In this document: positions 8,941 through 18,073 of the stretch, piece after piece
Layout of the letters: the number at the start of each line of letters is the position of its first letter
How positions within the stretch are numbered: the stretch's first letter is position 1
Source: Eutrophocola salsuginis
GTDB taxonomy: Bacteria; Pseudomonadota; Gammaproteobacteria; Pseudomonadales; Pseudohongiellaceae
NCBI GenBank assembly: GCA_038147195.1
Contig: JAYQTB010000004.1
Location: 2,418,001-2,482,000, forward strand
Length of the DNA stretch: 64,000 nucleotides
Reading direction: 5' to 3'
Made by a program: the position numbers and the translations under genes
The notes under the pieces: generated by a model
Told to the model about the DNA's origin: nothing
Databases searched by the model: none
The model's input: the letters and a program-made list of their open reading frames with translations, nothing else

Positions 8941-9206
8941 CCAATTTGCCGGACATTGACTGTGGTGCCTACCACCTGCATGGCCGGGCCGTGGGTGTCT
9001 GCTAGATCAGCACTGCCGGCATGTATTTGACCACATATTTTTGCTATTTTTTTGCCTGCTGCCCGAGGCTGGCAGTTCGTGAGCTGGTAGGTGCTCTTGC
9101 CGGTCCAGCCAGTGAACTTGCTCACGGTAAACACCGAGGTGTAGAAATTGGCGGCATCATTGGCCTGGGTTTTGAACCAGAGGTAGGGGACAATGGTGTT
9201 TGCCAC
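8937..9206 (-). pseudogene. Broken VOC/PhnB-like fragment (3-demethylubiquinone methyltransferase-like family)
   Basis: The first 28 or so residues (NTIVPYLWFKTQANDAANFY, then TSVF) match the start of the PhnB-like VOC family (PF06983), whose members are about 150 residues. After TGWTGKSTYQ the frame no longer resembles the family and ends at 89 residues. I read it as a 5' remnant fused to unrelated sequence by deletion or recombination. It overlaps the next gene as ATGA, so it could still be translated and drive that gene. Confidence 0.55.
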
Positions 9207-9233
9207 TGTTTTTCTACTCGTGCCTGATGTGAA

Positions 9234-9566
9234 TTAGCCTTTGCTGGCCAGCCATGCCAGGAACAGGGTCAGTGCGCCTGCGACGAGAATTACCACCAAG
9301 CGGGACGCGGTGGTTGCCGTCTTCGCTTCCTGTGGGGAACGGTGAGATGGCGCTCCGGTTTCACCTTCGTATTCATGGATGAGTTCGTGTGCCTTATCAA
9401 AGTCCTCGTTGGCTATGAGCACACGGGCGAAACCCATGGTCGCCATCTCGCCGACGCCACCCTGCAAATAGTAGCCGCTCACGTGCGCCTCGAGCCCGTT
9501 GGCTTCAAGCATGCCCTTGACGATTTCGGCCTCGGCGATGTTGTCGGCTTTGTAGGCGAGCTTCAT
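9234..9566 (-). CDS. DUF2007-like small protein with C-terminal membrane anchor
   Basis: Starting at ATG 9566 (MKLAYKADNIAEAEIVKGML) gives 110 residues. The first 70 or so match the DUF2007 'putative signal-transducing protein' fold: NIAEAEIVKGMLEANGLEA, a glycine-rich turn, then FARVLIANEDFDKAHELI. The C-terminus has one hydrophobic segment (LVVILVAGALTLFLAWLA), so it is probably tethered to the inner membrane by its tail. The frame extends further upstream, but that part overlaps the LysE gene and lacks family similarity. It follows LysE by 10 bases and may be co-transcribed. Confidence 0.65.
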   Translation of the reverse strand: MKLAYKADNIAEAEIVKGMLEANGLEAHVSGYYLQGGVGEMATMGFARVLIANEDFDKAHELIHEYEGETGAPSHRSPQEAKTATTASRLVVILVAGALTLFLAWLASKG

Positions 9567-9576
9567 GAGGCAACCA

Positions 9577-10203
9577 TTACACAGAAGAATATGGTGAGAC
9601 AACAAGCCAGAGCGCCACACCGCACATCATGGTGGCGGAGATACGATGCAGCCAGTGGCCAAGATGACGCTGTACCAAGAACTCCCTCAAGGTGCAGCCC
9701 CCAGAGGCATACAGCAGCAGGGAAATGAACTCTATAACGATCATGATGGGCAGCATAAGCAACGCCTGCGACATGGTGGCAAGGTCGGGGTCGACGAAGG
9801 CGGGCAGAAGCGCAGCCAGGAAAATCCAGCCTTTGGGGTTGGAGGTGGCCGTCAAGAAACCCTGTGTGACTAGTTGCTGCCGAGTTAGCGAGACTGCCCT
9901 GTTCGTCGAGGTGACATCGGTGGCAGCGCGCCAGGTTTTGACCGCTGTCCACACCAGGTAGGCCGCCGCAGCGAGCCTGGTCGAGCTGAAGATGTCGGGA
10001 TAACTAAGCATCAGCGCGGTGATGCCGGCGAAGGAGGCGACGGCCACTACCATCACGCCGACAATTTCACCGGCCATCATCCACAGGGTCCGCCTCACGC
10101 CGATACTGATGCCCAAGGACATAGACAAGGTCATGCACAGGCCGGGGCTCAACGCGATCAGGAGATAACTGAAAACAAAGGCGAGGAGTGTGGGGGCATC
10201 CAT
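9577..10203 (-). CDS. LysE/RhtB family exporter
   Basis: This 208-residue polytopic protein has about six hydrophobic segments. The family's N-terminal signature is present (SPGLCMTLSMSLGISIGVRRTLWMMAGEIVG), as is the mid-protein NPKGWIFLAALLPAFVDP motif typical of LysE/RhtB amino-acid and homoserine-lactone exporters. The substrate cannot be told from sequence. It starts at ATG 10203, just beyond the terminator of the large operon, so it must have its own promoter in the 90-base gap or rely on read-through. Confidence 0.85.
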   Translation of the reverse strand: MDAPTLLAFVFSYLLIALSPGLCMTLSMSLGISIGVRRTLWMMAGEIVGVMVVAVASFAGITALMLSYPDIFSSTRLAAAAYLVWTAVKTWRAATDVTSTNRAVSLTRQQLVTQGFLTATSNPKGWIFLAALLPAFVDPDLATMSQALLMLPIMIVIEFISLLLYASGGCTLREFLVQRHLGHWLHRISATMMCGVALWLVVSPYSSV

Positions 10204-10231
10204 GTATAGGGTGACAATAATAAAAGCTGGT

Positions 10232-10263
10232 AAAAAAACGCCCCGGTTTCATCAACGCGGGGC
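10232..10263 (-). terminator. Rho-independent terminator of the MoxR/VWA operon
   Basis: On the minus strand GCCCCG (10263-10258) pairs with CGGGGC (10245-10240) around a 12-base loop and is followed by a run of seven T (10238-10232). It lies 30 bases past the DUF4175 stop. Confidence 0.75.
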
Positions 10264-10292
10264 GGTTTGTTTTTGTTTCTTGAAATTAAAAC

Positions 10293-13200
10293 TTATTCCC
10301 GGCTCAACCGGCGATAGTATTCAGCCACCGCATCCTTGTACTCATCCGGGATCGTTTCAGATGTCGCCGTCCGGACATTGTTGCCGCCGGTGCCGGCATC
10401 CTCGATCTGTAACCCAACTTCAAGTTGTTCGATCAGCGCCAGCATGTTGCTGTATTCCGCGGCGACGATGTCGTCGTTGCGGTTCAGGCGTGTGGCTTCA
10501 AGCTGGCGTATCCAGTCATACATCTGCGCCAGTTCCTCGGCGTTCAGTTCCAGGTCCTGCACCGCATCGCGGGCACGCTGGGTGAACTGGTCGAGGTCGC
10601 CGTAGAAACGCGGGTCTATGTCCATGGGGCCACGGTTCAGCGGGTCGATGCCGTTCCAGGGGCCGAAGCGATTACCACCGGCGAACTGGCGATCACCACC
10701 ACCGAAGTTGCCACCGGCTTGATTGCCGCCTTGCTGTTGTCCCTGCTGCTGACCATTTGGGTCTGGCTGGCCCTGTTGTCCTTCCTGGTTCTGCTGGTTC
10801 GGCTCACCCTGCTGTTGAGAGGAGGGTTGGCCGTTGCCGGCTAGTTGCAGCTGTAACTGCTGGCGCAGTGCCTGGGCCTGGCGACGGGCGATGTCGAGGT
10901 CGGATGTGCCCGGCGCGCCCTGGCCTTCGACCAGTTCCTGGGCTTCTGCAAGACTTTGCGCCAGTTTGCGCATCTCGGCGGTCACCCCGCTTTCGTTGCC
11001 AGCGATGTAGAGGCCATAGCCGGCGTCGATGTAAAGGGCCGCGTTCGACAGGGCCTGCTCGAGTTCGTTCTCAACAATCTCCTGGTTGGCGCGCTGCAGT
11101 TCGCGTGAGGCGTCGGGCACGTCGTCACCAAAACGCTGCATCGCGTTTAGCATCTGCTCCTGCAGGCTGGACAGATCGGCGGCCAGCTGCGTCTTCTCGC
11201 GGGCGAGTTCCCATTCTTCCTGCAGCTCCATACCGCGGCTGTTGGCATCTTCGCCACTTTCACGTTCGGCCACCGCCTTGGCCATGGCGTCCTGCAGTAC
11301 CTGTTCCTGGCGCTGCTGTTCGCGCAGCATGCGCTCGGCCTGGTCAGCCATGTTGCTGAAGGAAGACTGCATGTCGGCAAGCTGATCAGCAGCGATCTGG
11401 TCGCGGGCTCCTTCAAGTTGGCGCTGTGCTTCTTGGGCGGCGCGCTGAAGTTCTTCCGGGCTAGCGCCGTCACGCATGGCCTCGGCGCTCTGGTTCATGG
11501 CGCGAACGGCACTTTCCAGGCGGCGCTGCAGTTCACTCTGGGTGACTTCTGGATTTTGTTCGGATGACTCGCCACCCTGTCCCTGCCCGGAACTGGACTG
11601 GCCGGGTTGTCCCGGCTGGCCGGACTGGTTCTGCTGCTGGCTGGGATCGCCAGGTTGGTTCTGTGCGGTCTGTTGAGACTGTTGGCCCTGCCCGCGGGAA
11701 AGCTGCTGGCGTTGCTGCTGCAATTGCTCGAGGCGTTCCTGCAATTCTTCGGTCTGCCGGCGCAGCATTTCCTGCTGGTAGCGTTGGGCCTCGGACAACT
11801 GTTGCTGGTTGCGCAGGTTGTTGGCTAGCTGCTGCTGGCGGCGGGCGAGTTCATCCAGCTGCTTCATGATGTCTTCTTCTTCCGCCTGCTGGGCCTGTGG
11901 CGATACGTTGGAGCCGGTTTCGTACTGGTTCAGCTCCAGGTCCATTTCCAGTTCAAACATTTCGGCCAGGTCCTGTTGGGCGCGGCCACCGCCACCACCA
12001 CCGCCACCGCCTTGCTGGTTTTGTACCTGAAATTCGTTGAACACGGCTTCGGCACGCAGCAGATGTTGCAGGGCTTCCTGGGCCGGGCCGATGGCATCCT
12101 CGAGCTCCACGGCTGCCAGGCGCTCAGACGCGGGATACATGTTTTGCACCGCCTCTTCCATGTTGGTGACGAACTGTTCGATCTGCTCATCCTGGTTGTC
12201 TAGCTGGCGAGCGCGGGTGCGCTGGGCCAGTGTTGCGGCCTGTTCGGCCAGGGTGGTCTGCAGTTCGCTCAGCAATGACGAGTTTACGCGCACCTGGCCG
12301 TCGTCGGCATCCTCGGCCTGTTCGCGTATCAGGTTCCAGGTGGATGTGATGATCTGGCGTTGGCGGTTGGAGATCTCGTCCTGCGGTCCGCCCTGCTGCC
12401 CGCCCCCACCGCCGCCACCGGACAGTTGCGACTGGCTATAGCGCCGCTGGAAGTTCTGTATCTGAATGAAGAACATGTCGGTACGCACGGTCTGCGTGCG
12501 GTCGGCACCCTCGGCGTAGAAGGAGATCAGGTCACCCGGGACCAGCGGCACAACGCGCGGGGTGGGCGGTTCACTGTCATCGCCTTCCATCAGGGCGAGG
12601 TGTGCTTCACTGTCTTCCTCGACCGCGCGTTCCTGCGCTTCCTCGGAGGTAACGATAGTGAACTGGCCGATGTCGGCGCTATCCAATGTGGTTTCCGGGA
12701 TGCGGATGTCTTCCAGCATAAAGATATGATCTGCGGTGATGTCGCGGACGTGGCTCGCCAGTTCGACGCTTTCCCAGTCCCCGCCATTGACGGAATACTT
12801 CAGGGTTAGGCGTTCCAGGTTGAAATCGTCACTGGCCTCGATGCGTGCGGTAACTTCCTCGATGTTGCTGGCGTTCCAGTCACCTCCCGGGCGAATGAAA
12901 CTGATCACCGGCTTGTCGTCCTCGGCCAGGCGAATGAAATAATCGTCTGACAGGCGTACCCGCTCACCTCCGACGAGGGCCGCAATGTAGTACTCGCCTT
13001 CAGCGGTAACGGTGAATTCGGACACGGCATCGGCACCGTTGATGGTCATGGCCTGGCCAATGTTATTCAGCACCAACTCGCCGACAGAAAGCGGCGCGGT
13101 GGTGGTGACTTTCACCTCGATGCGCGTATCGGGCAGGGTACGTACGTCACCCAGGGTAAAGGTTTCCGGGTCGCGCTCCGTCCATTCGGGATAGTGATAA

Positions 13201-14036
13201 GTTAGTTCCAGACGTTCGATGCCGGGTACGTCCAGCACGGTGATCTCGTACTGCGGGCTGCGCAGGCCGGTGGTGCTGACGTAGTAGCTCATATTGTCTT
13301 GCATGGCGAAGAAGGTGAATTCGAAACCCGCGGGGCTCTGCACCATTTCCACGTCCTGCCAGTCGCCGCCCGCTTCGCGTACGTGGATGATCGCCTCGTC
13401 GGCGTTGAAGCCTTCCGGCACCGCCATGATGCGCAGGTTGGCGCCGCGGCGCACGCTTTGGTTGCCCGGGGTGATGTCGAGAGATTGCGGCGGCAGGAGA
13501 TCGTCTAAAGCCCAGCCGGCCAGCAGGTTGCGCAGGCTGTAGTTCATCATGCCGGGGCCGGCCACAAGCAGTACCAGCAGGATGGCGGTAGCCAGGCCAC
13601 CGATGGCGCCGGCAATGCTGAAGTCGCGTTGGCTGATCTCTGCTTCCACCGGGTGGCTGTCGCCGACACGCATGGTGTCTTCGGCCAGCAGGTCGCGGAA
13701 AGGATTGTTGGTTTCTTTCATCTGCGCGTAGGTTTCAATGCGCCCGCCGAAATCCGGGGTACGCGCTTCCACCTGGCGGCTGAGATCCGAGTCGATATCC
13801 TTCAACGGGCGAATGATAGTAGTGATGATGACGGCGGCAAGTGCCAGCACGAGGAAAATGCGGAACACTGCGACAGTGTCGGAGGAGAATCCGCTCTCCG
13901 TGGAGAACCAGGCGCCGATTATGGCCACGACCAGCAGTACGACCGCGGTGGCGGCGATACCCTGGAGCAGTGTGAGTTTCTTCAGACGCTGCCTGAAAGA
14001 TTCAAGATACTGGTCAAGGCGATTCGATGTCTGCAT
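10293..14036 (-). CDS. DUF4175-like giant coiled-coil membrane protein
   Basis: This 1247-residue protein is last in the seven-gene operon. The N-terminus has two hydrophobic segments (about 22-45 and 58-78) and another near 145-170. About 400 residues of beta-rich extracytoplasmic sequence follow. From about 530 onward it is mainly charged, Gln-rich coiled coil, broken by poly-glycine hinges (two runs of at least seven Gly) and QQGQQ-type low complexity. A compact C-terminus follows (from PWNGIDPLNRGPMDIDPRFY). This matches the DUF4175/TIGR02302 type seen beside MoxR-BatA loci. The design suggests a long envelope scaffold. Biochemical role is unknown. Confidence 0.7.
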   Translation of the reverse strand: MQTSNRLDQYLESFRQRLKKLTLLQGIAATAVVLLVVAIIGAWFSTESGFSSDTVAVFRIFLVLALAAVIITTIIRPLKDIDSDLSRQVEARTPDFGGRIETYAQMKETNNPFRDLLAEDTMRVGDSHPVEAEISQRDFSIAGAIGGLATAILLVLLVAGPGMMNYSLRNLLAGWALDDLLPPQSLDITPGNQSVRRGANLRIMAVPEGFNADEAIIHVREAGGDWQDVEMVQSPAGFEFTFFAMQDNMSYYVSTTGLRSPQYEITVLDVPGIERLELTYHYPEWTERDPETFTLGDVRTLPDTRIEVKVTTTAPLSVGELVLNNIGQAMTINGADAVSEFTVTAEGEYYIAALVGGERVRLSDDYFIRLAEDDKPVISFIRPGGDWNASNIEEVTARIEASDDFNLERLTLKYSVNGGDWESVELASHVRDITADHIFMLEDIRIPETTLDSADIGQFTIVTSEEAQERAVEEDSEAHLALMEGDDSEPPTPRVVPLVPGDLISFYAEGADRTQTVRTDMFFIQIQNFQRRYSQSQLSGGGGGGGQQGGPQDEISNRQRQIITSTWNLIREQAEDADDGQVRVNSSLLSELQTTLAEQAATLAQRTRARQLDNQDEQIEQFVTNMEEAVQNMYPASERLAAVELEDAIGPAQEALQHLLRAEAVFNEFQVQNQQGGGGGGGGGRAQQDLAEMFELEMDLELNQYETGSNVSPQAQQAEEEDIMKQLDELARRQQQLANNLRNQQQLSEAQRYQQEMLRRQTEELQERLEQLQQQRQQLSRGQGQQSQQTAQNQPGDPSQQQNQSGQPGQPGQSSSGQGQGGESSEQNPEVTQSELQRRLESAVRAMNQSAEAMRDGASPEELQRAAQEAQRQLEGARDQIAADQLADMQSSFSNMADQAERMLREQQRQEQVLQDAMAKAVAERESGEDANSRGMELQEEWELAREKTQLAADLSSLQEQMLNAMQRFGDDVPDASRELQRANQEIVENELEQALSNAALYIDAGYGLYIAGNESGVTAEMRKLAQSLAEAQELVEGQGAPGTSDLDIARRQAQALRQQLQLQLAGNGQPSSQQQGEPNQQNQEGQQGQPDPNGQQQGQQQGGNQAGGNFGGGDRQFAGGNRFGPWNGIDPLNRGPMDIDPRFYGDLDQFTQRARDAVQDLELNAEELAQMYDWIRQLEATRLNRNDDIVAAEYSNMLALIEQLEVGLQIEDAGTGGNNVRTATSETIPDEYKDAVAEYYRRLSRE

Positions 14037-14056
14037 GGTCAGTCGCTCGTTGCTAG

Positions 14057-16063
14057 TTAAAGCGTTCCGGTTTTGACGCGTAGATGCTGGTTGCCCAGGT
14101 ATGACTCAGCGAGAACAATGATAACAAGTAACAGCAGGAAAAAACGCCAGATTTCCCGCTCCTCCGTGTTCTCTGCCAAACTGTCCTGCCCGGCCGCCAG
14201 GGCCGCATCGCCCGCGCCGGCGGTGCCCGCCACCACATTCTGCCAGTTTTGCAGTACCTGGGCATCCATCACAGTGAGGTCCGACTCCCTGCGGTCCGGA
14301 TTCACGGCCACCAGCACGTCCCCGCCAGGGGTAATGACCCGATAGAACCCGGTTTTATTCAACGCGATTTCCTGTGCCCGCGTGGTGTCTGTCAGTGACA
14401 GCAGGCTTACGCCATCGGGATCATACACCTGCCCAGACGCGCCGCCGGAACGGGACAACTGTAGGAAGCTTTCGGCCACCTGTTCGCGAATCAGCAGGTT
14501 TTCGTTGGACAGGTAGCGTGCGGCTTCTGCCATAAAGGTGACAAACACGGGTTTCACCGGAAGGTCGGTCAGCGTGTTGTCCAGGGCAGTCGTTAACAGC
14601 ATGAAGCGGCCACGGCCGATGGCACGCTCGATCAGTACGGGACGATCGCCAGCCTGGGCGATCAGCAGGCGGTCGTCTTCGCTGACGACAACAGGCAGGG
14701 TTTGCATGTTCACCGAACCCCAGCCGGCGCTTTCACGCAGGGCAGGGTGACTGTTGTCGATCATGGTGATCGGGCTACGGCTTTCGCGGCGCAACGCCGT
14801 GCTGGCGATATTCAGGTTCATTACCGGGATAGCGGACTGACCGAGCAGGCTTTCGCCGGCACCGGCAAGTACCGCCCCACCGCCGCTCACATAATCGGTG
14901 ATGGCGGTAGCGAGGATCGAGTTGATGGCGCCCATGTCCTCGATGACGATCCAGGGATAGCGCTGCAGCACGCGTGCATCGAGGTCGGCGATGTTCTGTG
15001 TGATCACTTCGTAACCGCGCGGCGCGGTTTCAAGTGCTGCGGCGATATAAGTGACGCCGCGGGATTCGGGATCGTCGGTTAGCAGCAACACCGGTGCGGG
15101 CGGCGAATTGTCGAATACAGCGTGACGTTGATCGTCACCGGCCAGGGCATCGTCCGGGCTGATGCGTATGTCGATGCGGTTGTCGCCCTCGGCGAAGACC
15201 ACATCGTCAAACACGGCGAAGGAGATGCCGGCGCCGTTAGCCATGACCGATTGTTCCTGCTGTACTTCGTTGTTGATGAGCAGGGTAACTGTGCGCTCGG
15301 CATTGTCGCCGCCATAACCGCGAATACCGGCTTCAACAGTAGTGCGATTGCTGACCAGCACAGAATCGACAGCGAAGTTGGGAATGTTCTGAGCCTGCAC
15401 GCGTATGACGTCGAGGGTGACCGGGCGACCATTGATGACGTCGGGAATCATATCAGCGAAGCGGACCGCCTGGCCGCTCTGCTGGAAGTCGCTGATCAGG
15501 TGCAGGACGAAGTTGGCCTGGCTTTCCTCAATGAGCGTGTTGAGCGAGGTGACCATCACTCCGAGATCGAGCTTACCGTTGTCGGGCGACAGGCCGCTCA
15601 GCGCCTCTGCCAACACGGCGGCATCGGCGGTTACCGGCGCGATGTTGGTGACGCCTGTTGATGCGGCATACAGGCTGCCGACATCATCACTGCCCATGCT
15701 GTTGATGATGCCACGAGACTCATCCAGTGCAGTGTCGAAACTGCCATCTGCCGACATGGAGAATGAGGTGTCGACCACGATCACGTGATGGGTAGTGTCC
15801 TCGGTGATAACCGCTTTCGGTGCCGAGAAGAAAACCGGACGTGCAAACAAGAGGGCGAGTATAACGAAGAAGGCGATGCGCAGAGCCATCAACAATAGGT
15901 ATTTTAGTTTCTTCTGTACGTGGATGCGCTTCTTGGCCGGCTCCAGAAAGCGCGTGGTGGCGAATGGAGAGCGCTCGGTAACCTGGGTATCCAGGCGGTG
16001 CAGCCAGATTGGCAGGCCGATGCCGAGAAGTCCGAGCAGGAAGATAGGTCCGATCAATGCCAT
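14057..16063 (-). CDS. BatA-like VWA membrane protein
   Basis: This 668-residue protein has the BatA N-terminal domain (PF07584-like): PIFLLGLLGIGLPIWLHR, RFLEPAKKR and a second segment ending FARPVFF. A VWA domain follows, with MIDAS-type VDTSFSMSADGS. The middle is beta-rich and includes a ThuA/GATase-like stretch around WIVIEDMGAINSI. A final transmembrane segment (FFLLLLVIIVLAESYL) lies at the C-terminus. VWA partners are the usual clients or adaptors of MoxR ATPases. It starts 3 bases after the DUF58 gene and ends 20 bases before the DUF4175 gene. Confidence 0.8.
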   Translation of the reverse strand: MALIGPIFLLGLLGIGLPIWLHRLDTQVTERSPFATTRFLEPAKKRIHVQKKLKYLLLMALRIAFFVILALLFARPVFFSAPKAVITEDTTHHVIVVDTSFSMSADGSFDTALDESRGIINSMGSDDVGSLYAASTGVTNIAPVTADAAVLAEALSGLSPDNGKLDLGVMVTSLNTLIEESQANFVLHLISDFQQSGQAVRFADMIPDVINGRPVTLDVIRVQAQNIPNFAVDSVLVSNRTTVEAGIRGYGGDNAERTVTLLINNEVQQEQSVMANGAGISFAVFDDVVFAEGDNRIDIRISPDDALAGDDQRHAVFDNSPPAPVLLLTDDPESRGVTYIAAALETAPRGYEVITQNIADLDARVLQRYPWIVIEDMGAINSILATAITDYVSGGGAVLAGAGESLLGQSAIPVMNLNIASTALRRESRSPITMIDNSHPALRESAGWGSVNMQTLPVVVSEDDRLLIAQAGDRPVLIERAIGRGRFMLLTTALDNTLTDLPVKPVFVTFMAEAARYLSNENLLIREQVAESFLQLSRSGGASGQVYDPDGVSLLSLTDTTRAQEIALNKTGFYRVITPGGDVLVAVNPDRRESDLTVMDAQVLQNWQNVVAGTAGAGDAALAAGQDSLAENTEEREIWRFFLLLLVIIVLAESYLGNQHLRVKTGTL

Positions 16064-16066
16064 GGT

Positions 16067-16984
16067 CTAGCCTCTTTTCTCCCTGAACGTCAGGTAGTTG
16101 TGCAACGCGCGGTCAAGCGGCTCGGCGGTGTTAAGCAGCACGTGGTCGGCGCGAATGCCGTTGGCCGCTTCCTCGATGGCGCGGACGTGCCTGCGGATCT
16201 TTTCCCGGTAGGCCTTGGCCATGTAGATCGGCTCCACCTCGATGGCGTCACCGGTTTCCATGTCTTCATATAGTGTAGATTGTTTAATGTCCGGGTCGAG
16301 TTCGTCCTTGTCGAGCAGGTGGAAGATGATCACGTCCTGGCCGTGCATGGCCAGCGGGCGGATGTTTTCCAGCAGCTCCTCGGCATCGCAATAAAAGTCG
16401 GAAATGACGGCGACGAGACCGCGGCGTTTAACGTGTTCGCGGAAATGCTTCATGGGCTTGTTGATGTCGGTACCCAGCGTGGCTTCGGCAGCATCGAGCG
16501 TATGGATGACGCCCTGCATCGAGCCGGGTTTGCTGGCCGGCGGCCGGTATTCCTTGATGTCGTCATCGAACAGCATCACGCCAACGGCGTCGTGCTGGCG
16601 CGCGGCGAGATAGGCGAGGCTGGCTCCGAGGTACTTGCCATACTGCAGCTTGGTTGTGCCGCCCGAGCCGAAGCCCATGGAGGCGCTGGTGTCGAGAAGC
16701 AGCATCAGGTGTGAGTTCGTTTCACCGAGGAAGCGCTTGATGACGGTGCGGTCAGTGCGCGAATACACGTTCCAGTCGATGTAGCGCGGGTCGTCGCCCT
16801 CGGCATACTGGCGGTACTCGACGAACTCCTGGCTGAACCCAAACTTCGGCGAGCGGTGCAGGCCGATGACGAAACCTTCCACCACGGCCTTGGCCACAAG
16901 TTCCAGGTTGGACATGCTGGCCAGCACGCCGGGATCTAGCAGGCGCGTCTGCGGTGTACTGCGTTGGGATTGGCCCGAACTCAT
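16067..16984 (-). CDS. DUF58 domain protein (MoxR partner)
   Basis: This 305-residue cytoplasmic DUF58 protein has a VWA-like core. Family landmarks are FSQEFVEYRQYAEGDDPRYIDWNVYSR and the MIDAS-type LLLDTSASMGFG. No membrane segment is evident. DUF58 proteins nearly always sit next to moxR and are thought to be adaptors recruiting VWA substrates to the AAA+ ring. Here the gene lies 15 bases downstream of moxR and 3 bases upstream of the BatA-like gene. Confidence 0.85.
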   Translation of the reverse strand: MSSGQSQRSTPQTRLLDPGVLASMSNLELVAKAVVEGFVIGLHRSPKFGFSQEFVEYRQYAEGDDPRYIDWNVYSRTDRTVIKRFLGETNSHLMLLLDTSASMGFGSGGTTKLQYGKYLGASLAYLAARQHDAVGVMLFDDDIKEYRPPASKPGSMQGVIHTLDAAEATLGTDINKPMKHFREHVKRRGLVAVISDFYCDAEELLENIRPLAMHGQDVIIFHLLDKDELDPDIKQSTLYEDMETGDAIEVEPIYMAKAYREKIRRHVRAIEEAANGIRADHVLLNTAEPLDRALHNYLTFREKRG

Positions 16985-16999
16985 ATCGCGAGTGAATCC

Positions 17000-18031
17000 T
17001 TACGCGGCGGCAGCCGGGGCGGCCAGGTCGTTGAGCATGCTGTCCAGGATATCGTCGACAGTTACGCCATCGGATTCGGCGTAGTAGTTCGGCAACACAC
17101 GGTGACGCAGGATCGGCTTGGCCAGGTGCTTCACGTCATCGGGAGTCACGTGGTAACGGCCCTCCATTAGGGCGCGGGCCTTGGCGGCAAGCACCAGGTT
17201 CATGGAGGCGCGGATACTTGAGCCGAAGTTGATGTACTTTTTGATCATGTCGGTGGCCAGCGGATCGGAGGGTCGGGTAGCTCGCACCACATCAACGGCG
17301 TAACGGGTCACGGAATCGGAGATCGGCACCTGGCGCACCAGCCACTGGAACTTGATGATTTCCTCGGCGTTGGTACAGGCGCTGACATCCGGCATGTCGA
17401 CTCGCTTGGTGAAACGTTCTAGCACGGCCACTTCTTCTTCCGGGGTCAGGTAATCTAGGATGACGTTGAACAGGAAACGGTCGAGCTGGGCTTCCGGAAG
17501 CGGATAGGTGCCTTCCAGTTCGATGGGGTTCTGCGTTGCCAGTACCAGGAAGGGTTTGTCAAGGCGGTGGATCTGGCCGCGCACGGTGACGGTCTTTTCC
17601 TGCATCGCTTCGAGCAGCGCGGCCTGGGTCTTGGGTGGTGTACGGTTGATTTCGTCCGCGAGCAGCACGTTGGTGAACACGGGACCCGGGATGAAACGCC
17701 ATTCACGTTTGCCGGTACTCTGGTCCTCTTCCACCATGTCAGTACCTGTAATGTCGGTCGGCATCAGGTCGGGGGTGAACTGGATACGCTTGAATGTCAG
17801 GCCCAGCGCCGAAGAAAGGGTGTGTACCAGCAGGGTCTTCGCCGTGCCCGGCATACCGGTGATAAGACAGTGGCCGCCCACGTAGAGGGTGATGAGCAGG
17901 TTGTCCACGATATGATGCTGGCCGATTATGGTGCCAGCGATCTGTTTGCGGATATTGCTGTTGGCCGCCACGAATTTCTGCACCAGGTCGCGGGTTTCTT
18001 CGGTATCGAAAGCTGTGATCACTTCACTCAT
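17000..18031 (-). CDS. MoxR-family AAA+ ATPase
   Basis: This 343-residue ATPase has Walker A GMPGTAKT (residues 59-66), Walker B with sensor region VLLADEINRTPPKTQAALLE, and sensor LATQNPIELEGTYPLPEAQLDRF, all diagnostic of MoxR. MoxR proteins act as hexameric chaperones that mature or load metal cofactors into VWA-domain partners. The neighbours (DUF58, two VWA membrane proteins) fit this. The C-terminal alanine-rich tail (APAAAA) is unremarkable. It lies 42 bases downstream of the peptidase gene. Confidence 0.9.
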   Translation of the reverse strand: MSEVITAFDTEETRDLVQKFVAANSNIRKQIAGTIIGQHHIVDNLLITLYVGGHCLITGMPGTAKTLLVHTLSSALGLTFKRIQFTPDLMPTDITGTDMVEEDQSTGKREWRFIPGPVFTNVLLADEINRTPPKTQAALLEAMQEKTVTVRGQIHRLDKPFLVLATQNPIELEGTYPLPEAQLDRFLFNVILDYLTPEEEVAVLERFTKRVDMPDVSACTNAEEIIKFQWLVRQVPISDSVTRYAVDVVRATRPSDPLATDMIKKYINFGSSIRASMNLVLAAKARALMEGRYHVTPDDVKHLAKPILRHRVLPNYYAESDGVTVDDILDSMLNDLAAPAAAA

Positions 18032-18073
18032 ATAGCATTCCTGTTTCTTATGTAAATCAATTTCTGAAAGGGT

